DNA of 64,000 nt from Halolamina pelagica (GTDB lineage Archaea > Halobacteriota > Halobacteria > Halobacteriales > Haloferacaceae). The notes beneath the pieces are model-generated. The model saw only the letters and a program-made list of their open reading frames with translations, made no database searches and was not told where the DNA came from. Location: positions 36,785-100,784 of the forward strand of contig NZ_FOXI01000009.1 in assembly GCF_900115675.1 (NCBI RefSeq). Direction: 5' to 3'. This document shows positions 44,619 to 53,711 of the stretch, in pieces. Both the position numbers and the translations under genes were made by a program. Positions within the stretch are counted from its first letter, which is position 1; each line of letters starts with the position of its first letter.

Positions 44619-45539
44619 ATGAGTTTCCGGTCACGGCTGCTCGCCCGGTTCGGCTTCGCCGTCGTCGCGGTGTACCTCGTGATCACGCTGACGTTCCTCG
44701 TCGTCGTGCTCACGCCGGACACCAACCTCCGCGGGATGCTCGGCACCGCGCTGTGGTCCGGCGCCTCCCCCGCCGAGATGGAGCAGATGCGCGAGACGTA
44801 CATCGCGGCTCGCGGCCGAGACCAGCCGCTGTACAGGCGCTACCTCGACTGGGTCGTCAACATCACCCTGTTCCGCTGGGGCCTCTCCGCGAGCATGGGC
44901 GAACCGGTGACCCAGGTCGTCGGTGCCGCCACCCTCGAGACGGCGAAGTATCTCGTCCCCGGCGCGGTGACGGCGTGGATCGCCGGCGTCGCGGTCGGCA
45001 TCCGGTCGGCCCGGGAGCGCGGGAGCCGGTTCGACCGGCTCGGCCGACTGGCGACGTACGTCCTGTTCGGGCTGCCGGGGTTCTGGCTCGCGGCCGTCGC
45101 GCTCGTCGCCCTCGACGGCGGCGGCCCGCTGACCCGCACCGTGATCGTCCCCGGCGGCGCCGTCGCCGCGGCGCTGTTGGCCGGCCAGGTGAGCCTGACG
45201 CGCTCGCGCAGCGTCGACGAGTTCGACGCCGACTACGTGCGCTACCTCCGGGCGAAGGGGCTCACCGACCGCGGCATCGACCGCCGCGTGTTCCGGAACG
45301 TGGTCGTGCCCGTGCTCTCGATGACCGCCGCGGAACTGTTCTCCGTGCTCGTGCTCTCGGCGGTCGTGCTCGAGTCGCTGATCGGGATCGAGGGCGTGGG
45401 CTGGCTCACCTACGAAGCCACGCAGGAGAACGACATCCCGCTGATCCTCGGGGCGACGATGGTGCTCGTCGCGGTCGGCATCGGCGGCAGCATCGTCTGC
45501 GACCTCGCGAGCGCGTGGCTGGACCCGCGGTCGCGCTAA
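44619..45539 (+). CDS. ABC transporter permease (DppB-like)
   Basis: The 306-residue membrane protein matches DppB: MSFRSRLLARFGFAVVAVYL at the N-terminus, RGRDQPLYRRYLDWVVNITLFRWG near 66-90, TLETAKYLVPGAVTAWIAGVAVG and an EAA loop with DEFDADYVRYLRAKGL near 206-221, then VVVPVLSMTAAELF. It is divergent from the DppC-like gene and no ATPase or binding protein follows. Together the two could be one importer encoded by opposite-strand halves. Confidence 0.9.
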   Translation: MSFRSRLLARFGFAVVAVYLVITLTFLVVVLTPDTNLRGMLGTALWSGASPAEMEQMRETYIAARGRDQPLYRRYLDWVVNITLFRWGLSASMGEPVTQVVGAATLETAKYLVPGAVTAWIAGVAVGIRSARERGSRFDRLGRLATYVLFGLPGFWLAAVALVALDGGGPLTRTVIVPGGAVAAALLAGQVSLTRSRSVDEFDADYVRYLRAKGLTDRGIDRRVFRNVVVPVLSMTAAELFSVLVLSAVVLESLIGIEGVGWLTYEATQENDIPLILGATMVLVAVGIGGSIVCDLASAWLDPRSR

Positions 45540-45591
45540 CGGGCGTTTTCGGCGTGCTGTACAGGGGGCCGGGTCACGCGAGTGGTCGGCG

Positions 45592-46935
45592 TCAGAGTAC
45601 GGTAGCGAGCTCCCCGCCAGCGTACCCGTGGGAGGATACCTTCGCCGCCGGAGCGGGGGAGCGGTACTCGATCAGGCGGACGCGGAGGTGGACACGTTGC
45701 TCGACGTTCGATTCGACCGCCCGTTGCAGGACGGCCGGCAACGCCGGGTACCGACCGCCGCCCTCAGTGGAAACGACAACCGTGACTCCCGGGTTGGCCC
45801 CGGAGAGAGCCAGCTGGTTCTCAGTGCTGACCTCGACGAGCTGCAGTTCCGCGTACGCGGGCTGCTCGAGGACCGCCTCAACCTCCTGATTGACCGCCCG
45901 ATCGAACGCGACGTACTGGTACGTGGCGGCCGCCGTGAAACCGAGCACCAGCACCATGACGAGCACGACCAGGATGATCCCGGTCGTCCGAAGTGACAGC
46001 GTCAACCCGGGTTGGATGTTGCGAAGGATCTCCGATCGGTACCCGAGCGCGAAGAACGTGAGAAACGAGACGACGTTGACCGTCGCGACGTTGACGAGCA
46101 GTAGCACGAGCGCGCCGAACGCGACGGATGGGGTGCGCCACACGAGGCCGATACCGATGGTGGCCGCCGACGGGACGATCGCCGCCGCCACGGCGATGCC
46201 GGCGAAGGCCGAGGAGATGTCGGCGGCGACCGTAAGCCCGACCGCGACCCCGGCGATGATCGCGATGGTGACGATCATCGCGTTCGGCGTGCTGAAACTC
46301 GTCATCTGGTCGAGCGCGCTGAGGGACAGCGTCCCGGGCACAACGTCGATGTACCGGAAGACAAAGCCCGCAACGCCGCCGCCGAGGATCGCCATCCCCA
46401 GCCCCATCGGTTGGTGGGTCATGCTCTCGACGATGAGCGACCGGTCGTCGATCGTGAGCCCGACGCTCCCCGAGACGATGGTACTGAGAAACGGCGCCAG
46501 CACCATCGCCCCGGTGATGACGATAGCGGAGTCGAGGAGCAGTCCGGCGGCGGCGACCATCGCGCTCAACGTGGAGAGAATGACGAACGTCCAGATTTGG
46601 GGTTTGTGCTCCTGCGCTTCGACGCGCAGTTCCGCGTGGGAGATACGCTTCACCCCCGACGACTCCTCGACGTACTCCTCCTCGAGCTCTGAGAGGTGTC
46701 GCGTCGTCGCCGTCTCCAGGGAGGTCACCACGGTGTACTTCCCGACATCTATCCCCTGTGCCCGCACCTCGTCGAGGACGTCCTCGACGGCGCCGACGGG
46801 GACGGGGAACTCCACCACGCAGTAGTTCTGGGGGCTCTCAGTCGGGGTAAGGACGAAGTCGACGTCCTTCGACTCGAGCACCGACGTGAGCTTGTACTGG
46901 TCCTCGTATCGCACGAGGATGCGAACGAGACGCAT
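45592..46935 (-). CDS. TIGR00341/DUF389 membrane protein
   Basis: The 447-residue product has a soluble N-terminal domain (MRLVRILVRYEDQYKLTSVL, about 130 residues) and a membrane domain with the DUF389 core: STLSAMVAAAGLLLDSAIVI, TGAMVLAPFLSTIVSGSVGL, then AFAGIAVAAAIVPSAATIGIGL. A C-terminal soluble tail follows. DUF389 proteins are conserved in archaea and bacteria but have no established function; some bacterial relatives are tied to polyphosphate or stress loci. This one is a single gene with no obvious partner. Confidence 0.85.
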   Translation of the reverse strand: MRLVRILVRYEDQYKLTSVLESKDVDFVLTPTESPQNYCVVEFPVPVGAVEDVLDEVRAQGIDVGKYTVVTSLETATTRHLSELEEEYVEESSGVKRISHAELRVEAQEHKPQIWTFVILSTLSAMVAAAGLLLDSAIVITGAMVLAPFLSTIVSGSVGLTIDDRSLIVESMTHQPMGLGMAILGGGVAGFVFRYIDVVPGTLSLSALDQMTSFSTPNAMIVTIAIIAGVAVGLTVAADISSAFAGIAVAAAIVPSAATIGIGLVWRTPSVAFGALVLLLVNVATVNVVSFLTFFALGYRSEILRNIQPGLTLSLRTTGIILVVLVMVLVLGFTAAATYQYVAFDRAVNQEVEAVLEQPAYAELQLVEVSTENQLALSGANPGVTVVVSTEGGGRYPALPAVLQRAVESNVEQRVHLRVRLIEYRSPAPAAKVSSHGYAGGELATVL

Positions 46936-47067
46936 GCCTGGATACGCGGGCTATCTCGACCCCGGTACAATTACTTTGGCCTCCGGCAGACCGACGCGGG
47001 CAGGTTCGTGCGTGAGGCCGCCTGGGTCACGAAGAGGTTAAATTTCCGGCAGAACGAACGGATCACG

Positions 47068-48249
47068 ATGCCCTCCAGACGCGCCTACTTGGCTGCAGTC
47101 GCGAGCGGCACCGCCCTCGGCGTCGCCGGCTGTCTCGACGGCGCCGACGGCGCCGCCCCCTCGCCCGGCACCGACGAGTCGACCGAGTGGCCGATGCGCA
47201 ACTACGACCGCTACGGGAGCGCGTCCGTGCCCGACGCCGCGGCACCGCGCTCGGCGCCCGAACAGCGCTTCGAGACGCCCCTCGACGGCACGCCGCGCGG
47301 GCGACCGATCGTCGCCGGCGGCCGCGTGTTCCAGTCCACGTGGGCGGGGATCGAGGCGATCGACGCCAAGAGCGGCGAGAAGCTGTGGACCTACCGGGCC
47401 GAGGGCGACGAGGGCGCCAGCTACTACCCGCCGCCCGCGGCCCACGACGGCGTCGTCTACGCCGGCACCGAGGCCGGGTTGGTCGCCATCGACGCCGCGA
47501 GCGGCGAGGAGAACTGGCGCGTCGAGACCGACGGCAACGTCACCGCGTCGCCGGCGCCCGGCCACGACTGGGACCCCATCTACGTCGGGAGCGACCATGG
47601 GGAGGTGCTCCAGGTCCGCGACGACGGCGAGATCGAGTGGCGAGCCACCGTCTACGGCGAGGTGACCCACCTGGTCACGCCCACCGTCGCCGGCGTCACC
47701 GCCGCCACCAGCGGCGGGGAGGTGTTCACGCTGTACCAAGGCCGCGGGCTCTGGCGGAAGAAAGTCCCGGGCCAGGTGACCGCGATCGCCGCGCAGAGCG
47801 GGAACGACCTGTTCGTGGCCACGTTCGGCGGCGGCGTCCTCAAACTCCGGACGGGAGCCCACGCGGGGCGAACCGCCTGGCACGCCGAGAACGGGCCGGT
47901 CGCCGACGGCGCGCTCGTGCTGGCCGACGGCGCCGTGTTCGGCGGCGACCTCGCGGGCGTCGACCGCCTGGACGCCGACGACGGGAGCCACGACTGGCAG
48001 CTCGGCGACGACACCTACGCCCTCGCGGCGGCGGGCGACACGCTCTACGTCGGCGCCGACGGCGCAGTGATCGCACGGCCGCTCTCGGGCGGGATCGGCG
48101 TCGGCGGGAGCCGGGTGAACGCGGCGCGGTTCCGGTACGGCATCGGTGAGGACGCCGCGGCGATGGGGGTGACGCCGGCCGACGGCGCGCTGTTCGCCGG
48201 CGTGACTGACTCGGGAAGCGGGGAGGAGCGCCTGCTCGCGCTGGAGTAG
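47068..48249 (+). CDS. PQQ-like beta-propeller lipoprotein (BamB-like)
   Basis: The 393-residue product starts with a Tat lipoprotein signal (MPSRRAYLAAVASGTALG, then VAGC, Cys near 22). The rest is a repeating PQQ/quinoprotein-type propeller with motifs such as AIDAKSGEKLWTYRAEG, AIDAASGEENWRVETDG and ADGAVFGGDLAGVDRLDADDG, about seven blades. PQQ binding is not implied; such propellers in haloarchaea are mostly structural or scaffolding. The stop TAG abuts the stop of the convergent deoC gene. Confidence 0.88.
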   Translation: MPSRRAYLAAVASGTALGVAGCLDGADGAAPSPGTDESTEWPMRNYDRYGSASVPDAAAPRSAPEQRFETPLDGTPRGRPIVAGGRVFQSTWAGIEAIDAKSGEKLWTYRAEGDEGASYYPPPAAHDGVVYAGTEAGLVAIDAASGEENWRVETDGNVTASPAPGHDWDPIYVGSDHGEVLQVRDDGEIEWRATVYGEVTHLVTPTVAGVTAATSGGEVFTLYQGRGLWRKKVPGQVTAIAAQSGNDLFVATFGGGVLKLRTGAHAGRTAWHAENGPVADGALVLADGAVFGGDLAGVDRLDADDGSHDWQLGDDTYALAAAGDTLYVGADGAVIARPLSGGIGVGGSRVNAARFRYGIGEDAAAMGVTPADGALFAGVTDSGSGEERLLALE

Positions 48250-48256
48250 CTACTCC
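48243..48256. terminator. 14-bp palindrome across convergent stop codons
   Basis: GGAGTAGCTACTCC is a perfect palindrome that contains the TAG of the propeller gene (48247-48249) and, reversed, the TAG of deoC (48250-48252). It could act as a bidirectional terminator or simply reflect both genes ending in Glu-stop codons. Confidence 0.35.
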
Positions 48257-48885
48257 GGCGCGCCGCTGAGGATCTCCACGCCCGAACTCGCACCGATGCG
48301 CTCGGCGCCGGCGTCGAGCATCGCCATCGCGTCCTCGTAACTACCGACGCCGCCGGAGGCTTTCACGGGCAGGTACTCGCTCATCAGTTCCACGTCCGCC
48401 ACCGCGGCGCCGCCGTCGGCGAACCCCGTCGACGTCTTCACCATGTCGGCGCCCGCGGCCTCGGCGGCCTCGCAGGCGGCGTGTTTCTCGTCGTCGGAGA
48501 GCAGCGCCGTCTCGATGATCACCTTCACCGGCAGCGGCGTCGCGGCGACGATCCCCCCCAGTTCCTCCTGGACGGCGTCGGTCTCGCCGGCCTGCAGCCG
48601 GCCGACGTTGATCACGACGTCGAGTTCGTCGGCGCCGTCGGCGTCGGCGACGACCGCCTCCTCGCGCTTGGCGGCCGGGGCGTGCTGGCCGTGCGGGAAG
48701 CCGATCACCGTCGCCAGCGTCACGTCGGGCGCGTACTCGGCGGCGGCGGCCACGTAGCACGGCGGGATACAGGCGTTCATGCCGTGTTCGGCCGCCTCGT
48801 CGAGCACGCGCTTCGTGTCGGCCCACGTCGTCCCGGGGCCGAGGACGGTGTGGTCGATCCGGGCGGCGAGTTCGTCGCGGTGCAT
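48250..48885 (-). CDS. deoC: Deoxyribose-phosphate aldolase
   Basis: DeoC splits 2-deoxyribose 5-phosphate into glyceraldehyde 3-phosphate and acetaldehyde. The 211-residue protein has the class I aldolase features: [11 protein letters not shown] near residue 10, [14 protein letters not shown] near 88-101, the Schiff-base Lys in [13 protein letters not shown] near 116-128, DMVKTSTGF near 147-155 and VKASGGV near 173-179. ATG at 48883-48885 ([10 protein letters not shown]) defines the start; the long upstream frame is not family-like. Together with the nearby uridine phosphorylase it points to nucleoside breakdown. Confidence 0.95.
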   Translation of the reverse strand: MHRDELAARIDHTVLGPGTTWADTKRVLDEAAEHGMNACIPPCYVAAAAEYAPDVTLATVIGFPHGQHAPAAKREEAVVADADGADELDVVINVGRLQAGETDAVQEELGGIVAATPLPVKVIIETALLSDDEKHAACEAAEAAGADMVKTSTGFADGGAAVADVELMSEYLPVKASGGVGSYEDAMAMLDAGAERIGASSGVEILSGAPE

Positions 48886-48972
48886 ACCCCCCGCTGGGGC
48901 CGCCGAGGTGAAAAACACCGCCGCTCCGCGCGCTCCGAAACGCTTTCCGCCCGGCCGCTCCGCCCGAGTACC

Positions 48973-49779
48973 ATGGTACTCCCCGCCGGCTTCGCGCTGC
49001 CGCCGCTGCCGTACCTGCTTGCGCTGCTGCTCGCCGGCGGCGCCGTCGTCGCCGCGCTGTGGCGCCGGGACCCCTCGGTCCCGGACCGCCTCGTGCTCGC
49101 GCTCGTGCCGTGGATGCTCGCGGGCGCGTGGCTCCACGTCCTCCACGTCGTCGGCGCTGCACCCGACTGGATCGACCCGCTGCTCGGCACCCCCGCGGCC
49201 TACCTCACGACGGCGATCCTCGCGGGCGCCGTCTGGCTGGCCGTCGACGCCCGGGACGTCGCCACCGAGCGAGCGTTCGCCGCGGCCGGCACGGGAGTCG
49301 CGGCGCTGGTTCTCGCGGTCGGCATCCAGTGGGGGGTCGCCGAGGGCACGTTCTCGCCCGCGTGGCCCGCCGTCGCGGCCGTCCTCGGCGTCGTCGTCGG
49401 AATCGCGGTCTGGCGCGGCCTCCGGCGCGCGTACCCCGGCGTCGGCGACGCGGGCGCCGCGGGCGCGCTGGCAGTCACCGCCCACAGCCTCGACGGGATC
49501 TCGACCGCGATCGGGATCGACGTGCTCGGCGCGACCGAGCGCACGCCGCTCTCGCGGACGATCATCGAGTTCGGCGCGACGCTGCCGACCGCGGACCTGC
49601 TCGGGAGCGCGTGGCTGTTCGTGCTGGTGAAACTCGCGCTCGGCGCCGGGATCACCGCGCTGCTGGCCGAGTCAGTGCGTGAGGTGCCCCGGCAGGGTCG
49701 CCTGCTGCTCGTGTTCGTCGCCGCCGTGGGGCTCGGCCCGGCCGCGCACAACCTGCTGCTGTTCTCGATTATGGGCTAG
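48973..49779 (+). CDS. DUF63 family membrane protein
   Basis: The 268-residue protein begins [18 protein letters not shown] and has six to eight hydrophobic segments. [19 protein letters not shown] near residue 163 is the family hallmark (a His/Asp pair in the membrane core), with [18 protein letters not shown] nearby. DUF63 proteins are found in euryarchaea; function is unknown, though the His and Asp are suggestive of an enzyme or metal site. The stop overlaps the convergent next gene by CTAG. Confidence 0.82.
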   Translation: MVLPAGFALPPLPYLLALLLAGGAVVAALWRRDPSVPDRLVLALVPWMLAGAWLHVLHVVGAAPDWIDPLLGTPAAYLTTAILAGAVWLAVDARDVATERAFAAAGTGVAALVLAVGIQWGVAEGTFSPAWPAVAAVLGVVVGIAVWRGLRRAYPGVGDAGAAGALAVTAHSLDGISTAIGIDVLGATERTPLSRTIIEFGATLPTADLLGSAWLFVLVKLALGAGITALLAESVREVPRQGRLLLVFVAAVGLGPAAHNLLLFSIMG

Positions 49780-50165
49780 AGCCGACCGCGGCGGCGCTTG
49801 CTGTACCACTCGCGATCGCGCCCCCAGCGCCGCAGGCGGGAGCGCACCGAGCCCTCCAGCATCCCGTGGCCCGAGTCCGCGACGAACTGGTAGGTCGCGA
49901 GCGCGAACACGGGGAGGCTGATCGCCACGTTGAACGCGGTGAGTGCGAGGTACTCCTGGGTGACCAGATCGACGAACAGCGCGATCGCGAGCAGGCGGAG
50001 GCCGGCGACGATCAGGAGCTCGTCGAGGCGGGCGAGCAGGCGTTCGCCGAGGCTCGGGCGCCCGGGCCGCCCCGAGTCGAACAGCAGTCGCTCAAGGCGG
50101 TCGGGCGGACGCGGCCGGAAGTACGCCCGCAGCGCGCGGGAGCGACGCGGCTCGCGTGCCGACAT
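49776..50165 (-). CDS. Small membrane protein of unknown function
   Basis: The 129-residue product starts MSAREPRRSRALRAYFRP and is rich in Arg at both ends. Two hydrophobic segments near residues 50-100 (LLIVAGLRLLAIALFVDLV and ALTAFNVAISLPVFALATY) make a helical hairpin. A basic protein is unusual in this acidic proteome. The family is not recognised. Its stop codon overlaps that of the DUF63 gene (shared CTAG). Confidence 0.65.
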   Translation of the reverse strand: MSAREPRRSRALRAYFRPRPPDRLERLLFDSGRPGRPSLGERLLARLDELLIVAGLRLLAIALFVDLVTQEYLALTAFNVAISLPVFALATYQFVADSGHGMLEGSVRSRLRRWGRDREWYSKRRRGRL

Positions 50166-50258
50166 GGGTCCGAGCACGGCGGCGGGGGGCAAGAAAGCTT
50201 GCCCGGGCGGAGCGGCCGGACCGCGGTGTTTTTGACGACGCCGCCGGCAACCGCGAGT

Positions 50259-50984
50259 ATGGCCAAACAGCCCCACCTGCTCGTCGGCGAGGGTGACGTG
50301 AACGAGATCGCGCTCATCCCGGGCGACCCCGGGCGCGTCGACCGCATCGCCAAACAGTGTGAGAACGTCGAGGAGGTTTCCGAGAACCGCGAGTACAAGG
50401 TCGTCAACGCCGAGTACGAGGGCACCGACCTGACCATCTGCTCGACCGGGATCGGCTGTCCCTCCGCTGCGATCGCGATCGAGGAGCTCCACAACGTCGG
50501 CGTCGAGACCGTCCTGCGGGTCGGCACCACGGGCGCGCTGCAGGAGGACATCGAGATCGGCGACATGGTCGTCGCCACCGGCGCCGCCAAGGAGGAGGGG
50601 ACGAGCAAGCGCTACGAGTCCGCGACCTACCCCGCCGTGCCGGACTACGACGTGCTCTCCCGGCTTGTCGACGCCTCCGAGGCCAACGACGAGGACGTGC
50701 ACGTGGGGCCGATCGTCTCCGACGACGCGTTCTACAACGAGAGCGACGAGTTCGTCGCCGACTGGGAGGACGCCGGCCTGTTCTGTATCGAGATGGAGGC
50801 CGCCGCCGTGTTCTCGCTGGCTCGCCGCCGCGGGATGCAGGCGGGCGCCATCTGCACCGTCGACGGCAACCTCGTGAAGGGCACCCAGAAGGGTGAGACC
50901 GAGGGCGAGGAGCTGCCCGAGAAGGCGAAGAACAACGTCGAGCGCGCCATCGGCATCGCCCTCGACGCCGTCGCCGCGCTCTGA
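50259..50984 (+). CDS. udp: Uridine/nucleoside phosphorylase
   Basis: The 241-residue enzyme cleaves a nucleoside with phosphate to free base and (deoxy)ribose 1-phosphate. NEIALIPGDPGRVDRIAK near 15-32 is the phosphate-binding motif; VGTTGALQEDIEIGDMVVAT near 89-108 and FCIEMEAAAVFSLARRRG near 176-193 are nucleoside-phosphorylase signatures (the Glu binds ribose). It fits the Udp group more than purine phosphorylases. Start ATG 50259 gives MAKQPHLLVGEGD. The next gene starts two bases after its stop. Confidence 0.93.
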   Translation: MAKQPHLLVGEGDVNEIALIPGDPGRVDRIAKQCENVEEVSENREYKVVNAEYEGTDLTICSTGIGCPSAAIAIEELHNVGVETVLRVGTTGALQEDIEIGDMVVATGAAKEEGTSKRYESATYPAVPDYDVLSRLVDASEANDEDVHVGPIVSDDAFYNESDEFVADWEDAGLFCIEMEAAAVFSLARRRGMQAGAICTVDGNLVKGTQKGETEGEELPEKAKNNVERAIGIALDAVAAL

Positions 50985-50986
50985 GG

Positions 50987-52462
50987 ATGGGTCGGCGCCG
51001 GGAACGAGTTCGCGCCGCGCTTCGCCGACTCCGGTCCGCCGAGCGCCGCGAAGTGGGCGAGTTCCTCCGGTGGGTCGAGAACACCGACAACCTCGTCCAC
51101 CTCTCGGTGCTGGTGTTCGTCCCGCTGCTGATCGGGCTGGTGACGCTGCTCTCGAACGCGGTCGAGGCGCTGCCGTACCTCCTCTTCCCGCCGCTGGCGT
51201 CGGGCGCGTACACGCTGTTCGTCCGCCCCGAGAGCCGCTACGCCTCGCCCCGGCGCTTCGTCGGCGGCATCACGCTCGGCGCGCTCTGTGGCTGGATCGC
51301 GTTTATCGCCGCCGAGCGACTGTTCCCGGCGGCGCCGGCGTTCACCGTCCCGCCGGCGGCCGCGGCCGGCGCCATCGCGCTCACGGCGATCGTGACCTGG
51401 GCCCTCGACCTGGAGGAGCCGTCGGCGTTCTCCTCGGCGCTGCTGGTGCTGGTCGTCGAGATGGGCACCGGCGTGATCACGCTCCGCCCGCTTTCGCTGC
51501 TGGTGATCCGGCTCTCGCCCCGGTCGGCCTACGTCCTCAGCGTCCTGCTCTCGACGGCGCTCGTCGCCGCCGCCTTCGTCGTCTGGGACAAGACGTTCTA
51601 CGAGCGCCGGGCGACGTACCTCTACGGCACGACCCACGGCGACGACCACGTGCTCGTCCCGATGCGCGGGGACGACGGCGTCGAGACGGCGACGATGGCC
51701 GCCCGGATCGCCGCCGCCCACGACGCCGGCAAGGTGGTCCTGCTCGACGTGCTGGAGGGGGTGGACCCGGACGTGCTGGCCGCCCACCGCGGCGAGGGCG
51801 ACCCCGCGGCCGTCGACGAGGCCGGCGCCGAACGCGTCCGGAAGGCCGTGGAGCGACTGGACGAAACCGCCACCCGACTCCGGGAGGCGACGGGCGTCTC
51901 CTGCGAGGTGATCGTCGCCAGCGGCGACCCCGCATCGACGACGCTCGACACCGCCGACCGGGCCAACTGCGACCTCGTGGTGACGCCCTACGAGACCGAG
52001 GACGGCGCGCTCTCGCCGTACGTCCGGCGGGTGCTCTCGGGGCCCGTCGACGCCGTCGCCCACCGCTCGACCGGGGCGGCCGACTGGCGGCGCGTGATGG
52101 TGCCCGTCGCCCGCCCCGGCGACACCGCCCACGCGATGGTCGACTTCGCGACCCGGCTCGCCGGCGACGACGGCCGGGTCAGCGTCTGTACGTGTATCGG
52201 CACCGAGAACGCCCGTCGGGGGGCGGAACACCGGCTCGCCAACGTGGTCGAGGCGTTCGACGCGCCGGTGGAGACCCGGGTCGCCCGCGCCGAGATCACG
52301 GCGTACATCCAGGAGAACGCCAAGGCCTACGACCTCGTGATGCTCGGCTCCTCAGGGGAGCGGTCGACCGCGTCCCGGCTGATCTCGCCGCCGACGTTCC
52401 GCCAGCTCCGGGACGTGGACTGCGACGTGGCCGTCGTGGATCGGGGCGAGGCGGGGCGGTGA
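50987..52462 (+). CDS. HPP membrane domain fused to universal-stress domains
   Basis: The 491-residue protein has an N-terminal HPP domain with about five or six helices (VFVPLLIGLVTLLS, LFPPLASGAYTLFVRPESRYASPRRF near 60-90), and a long soluble part from about residue 210 that reads as two UspA-like domains (VLVPMRGDDGVETATMAARI, and RVMVPVARPGDTAHAMVDFA near 370-389). HPP domains occur in nitrite/nitrate-related transporters, and USP regions bind nucleotides, so regulated small-anion transport is one possibility. Co-transcribed with the uridine phosphorylase (2-base gap). Confidence 0.85.
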   Translation: MGRRRERVRAALRRLRSAERREVGEFLRWVENTDNLVHLSVLVFVPLLIGLVTLLSNAVEALPYLLFPPLASGAYTLFVRPESRYASPRRFVGGITLGALCGWIAFIAAERLFPAAPAFTVPPAAAAGAIALTAIVTWALDLEEPSAFSSALLVLVVEMGTGVITLRPLSLLVIRLSPRSAYVLSVLLSTALVAAAFVVWDKTFYERRATYLYGTTHGDDHVLVPMRGDDGVETATMAARIAAAHDAGKVVLLDVLEGVDPDVLAAHRGEGDPAAVDEAGAERVRKAVERLDETATRLREATGVSCEVIVASGDPASTTLDTADRANCDLVVTPYETEDGALSPYVRRVLSGPVDAVAHRSTGAADWRRVMVPVARPGDTAHAMVDFATRLAGDDGRVSVCTCIGTENARRGAEHRLANVVEAFDAPVETRVARAEITAYIQENAKAYDLVMLGSSGERSTASRLISPPTFRQLRDVDCDVAVVDRGEAGR

Positions 52463-52466
52463 GTGC

Positions 52467-53618
52467 TCACTCCGACTCGCCCAACAGATCGCTGGCCTCG
52501 CGCTCGCTGTCGCCCCGGCCCATCGCCGCCTCGACGAGCAGGTGGCCGCCGATGACCGCGGGGCTGATCACGGTGTCCGCGCCGGCGCGTTTGAGCTTGC
52601 TCACGTTCTCGCGCTGGGTCACCCCGACCGCGATGTGGATGTCGGGGTTGAGCTCGCGCGCGGTGAGGATCGAGAGCGCGTCGTTGGCGTCGTTGTTGGT
52701 GGCGGCGATGACCGCCCGAGCCCGATCGATGCCGGCGCTCTTCAGCGGCTCCTCGTCGCTGGGGTTGGCCGTCAACACGTGGACGTCGTGGTTGGTGAGT
52801 CGCCGCGTCACCGTCTCGTCTTCGGTGACGACGACGAACTTCGTCTGGGATTCGAGTTCTTCGAGGATCGGTTCGGTCAGGTCGCCGTAGCCGAGAACCA
52901 GCACGTGGTTCTCGAGCGTGTCGAGTTGTTGTTCGGTCATGCGTCCGAGTGCCGCGGAGAATCGGGCCTCGATCATCGGCGTCAGCACCACCCCGAGCGC
53001 GATCGCGAACGAGGCCACCGAGAGCAGGATCGCCGACATGGCGAACAGCCGCGCCTGCTGCGTCTGGGCGTAGATGTCGCCGTAGCCCACGGTGCTGCCG
53101 GTGACCAGGGTGTAGTAGAACGCGTCGATGAGGCTGTTGACGCCCTGGAACCCCTCCCGGAGCGCGTAGGTGCCCGCGGTGCCGTACACCTGCGCGGCCA
53201 CGAGCGCCCCCAGCGCCGCGAGTTGGGTGGTCGTCAGGTCGAGTTCGTGGTCGAACGTCCGGTAGTTGAGCGCGACGACGGGCAGCGCGAGCAGCGACAG
53301 CGCCACCAGCGGGTAGGAGTAGTTGCTGGCCTGCAACAGTCCCTGGACGGCCGTGACCGGGAACATCGCCACGGTGAGGTACCAGCCCGCGCGGTAGCGC
53401 TTCCGGAGCATGAACGCGCCGGCGAGCGTGAGAAAGCCCGTCAGCACGCCCGTGAAGCCCGCCGTCTGGCGCACCATCGGCGGGACGTACTCGGCGAGCG
53501 GGCCGGCGACGGTGGTCGTCGAGATGTTGATGATCCCCGTCGCCACCGAGAGCGCGGCCACCGCGAACGTCAGCCAGATGGAGGCGCGGACGCCAATCCA
53601 ATCCCGGTCCCACTGCAT
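52467..53618 (-). CDS. K+ channel with RCK (TrkA-N) domain
   Basis: The 383-residue protein has an N-terminal group of membrane segments, a pore with the filter TVGYGD at residues 176-181 preceded by FYYTLVTGS, and a C-terminal Rossmann domain (HVLVLGYGDLTEPILEEL near 238-255) with TEDETVTRRLTNHDV and AATNNDANDALSILTA, which gates by nucleotide or Ca2+ in homologues. The family resembles Kch/MthK channels but with extra N-terminal helices. It converges with the HPP gene and is divergent from the two RCK_C-type genes, giving a K+ locus. Confidence 0.93.
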   Translation of the reverse strand: MQWDRDWIGVRASIWLTFAVAALSVATGIINISTTTVAGPLAEYVPPMVRQTAGFTGVLTGFLTLAGAFMLRKRYRAGWYLTVAMFPVTAVQGLLQASNYSYPLVALSLLALPVVALNYRTFDHELDLTTTQLAALGALVAAQVYGTAGTYALREGFQGVNSLIDAFYYTLVTGSTVGYGDIYAQTQQARLFAMSAILLSVASFAIALGVVLTPMIEARFSAALGRMTEQQLDTLENHVLVLGYGDLTEPILEELESQTKFVVVTEDETVTRRLTNHDVHVLTANPSDEEPLKSAGIDRARAVIAATNNDANDALSILTARELNPDIHIAVGVTQRENVSKLKRAGADTVISPAVIGGHLLVEAAMGRGDSEREASDLLGESE

Positions 53619-53711
53619 ACACGGGCGGAAACGGGCCGTGGGCTTAAATGGGCAGCCGATTCGGTCGCCGCCGCCGGTACGTCTATACACTCGCCGCCGC
53701 TCCCTCGCTGT

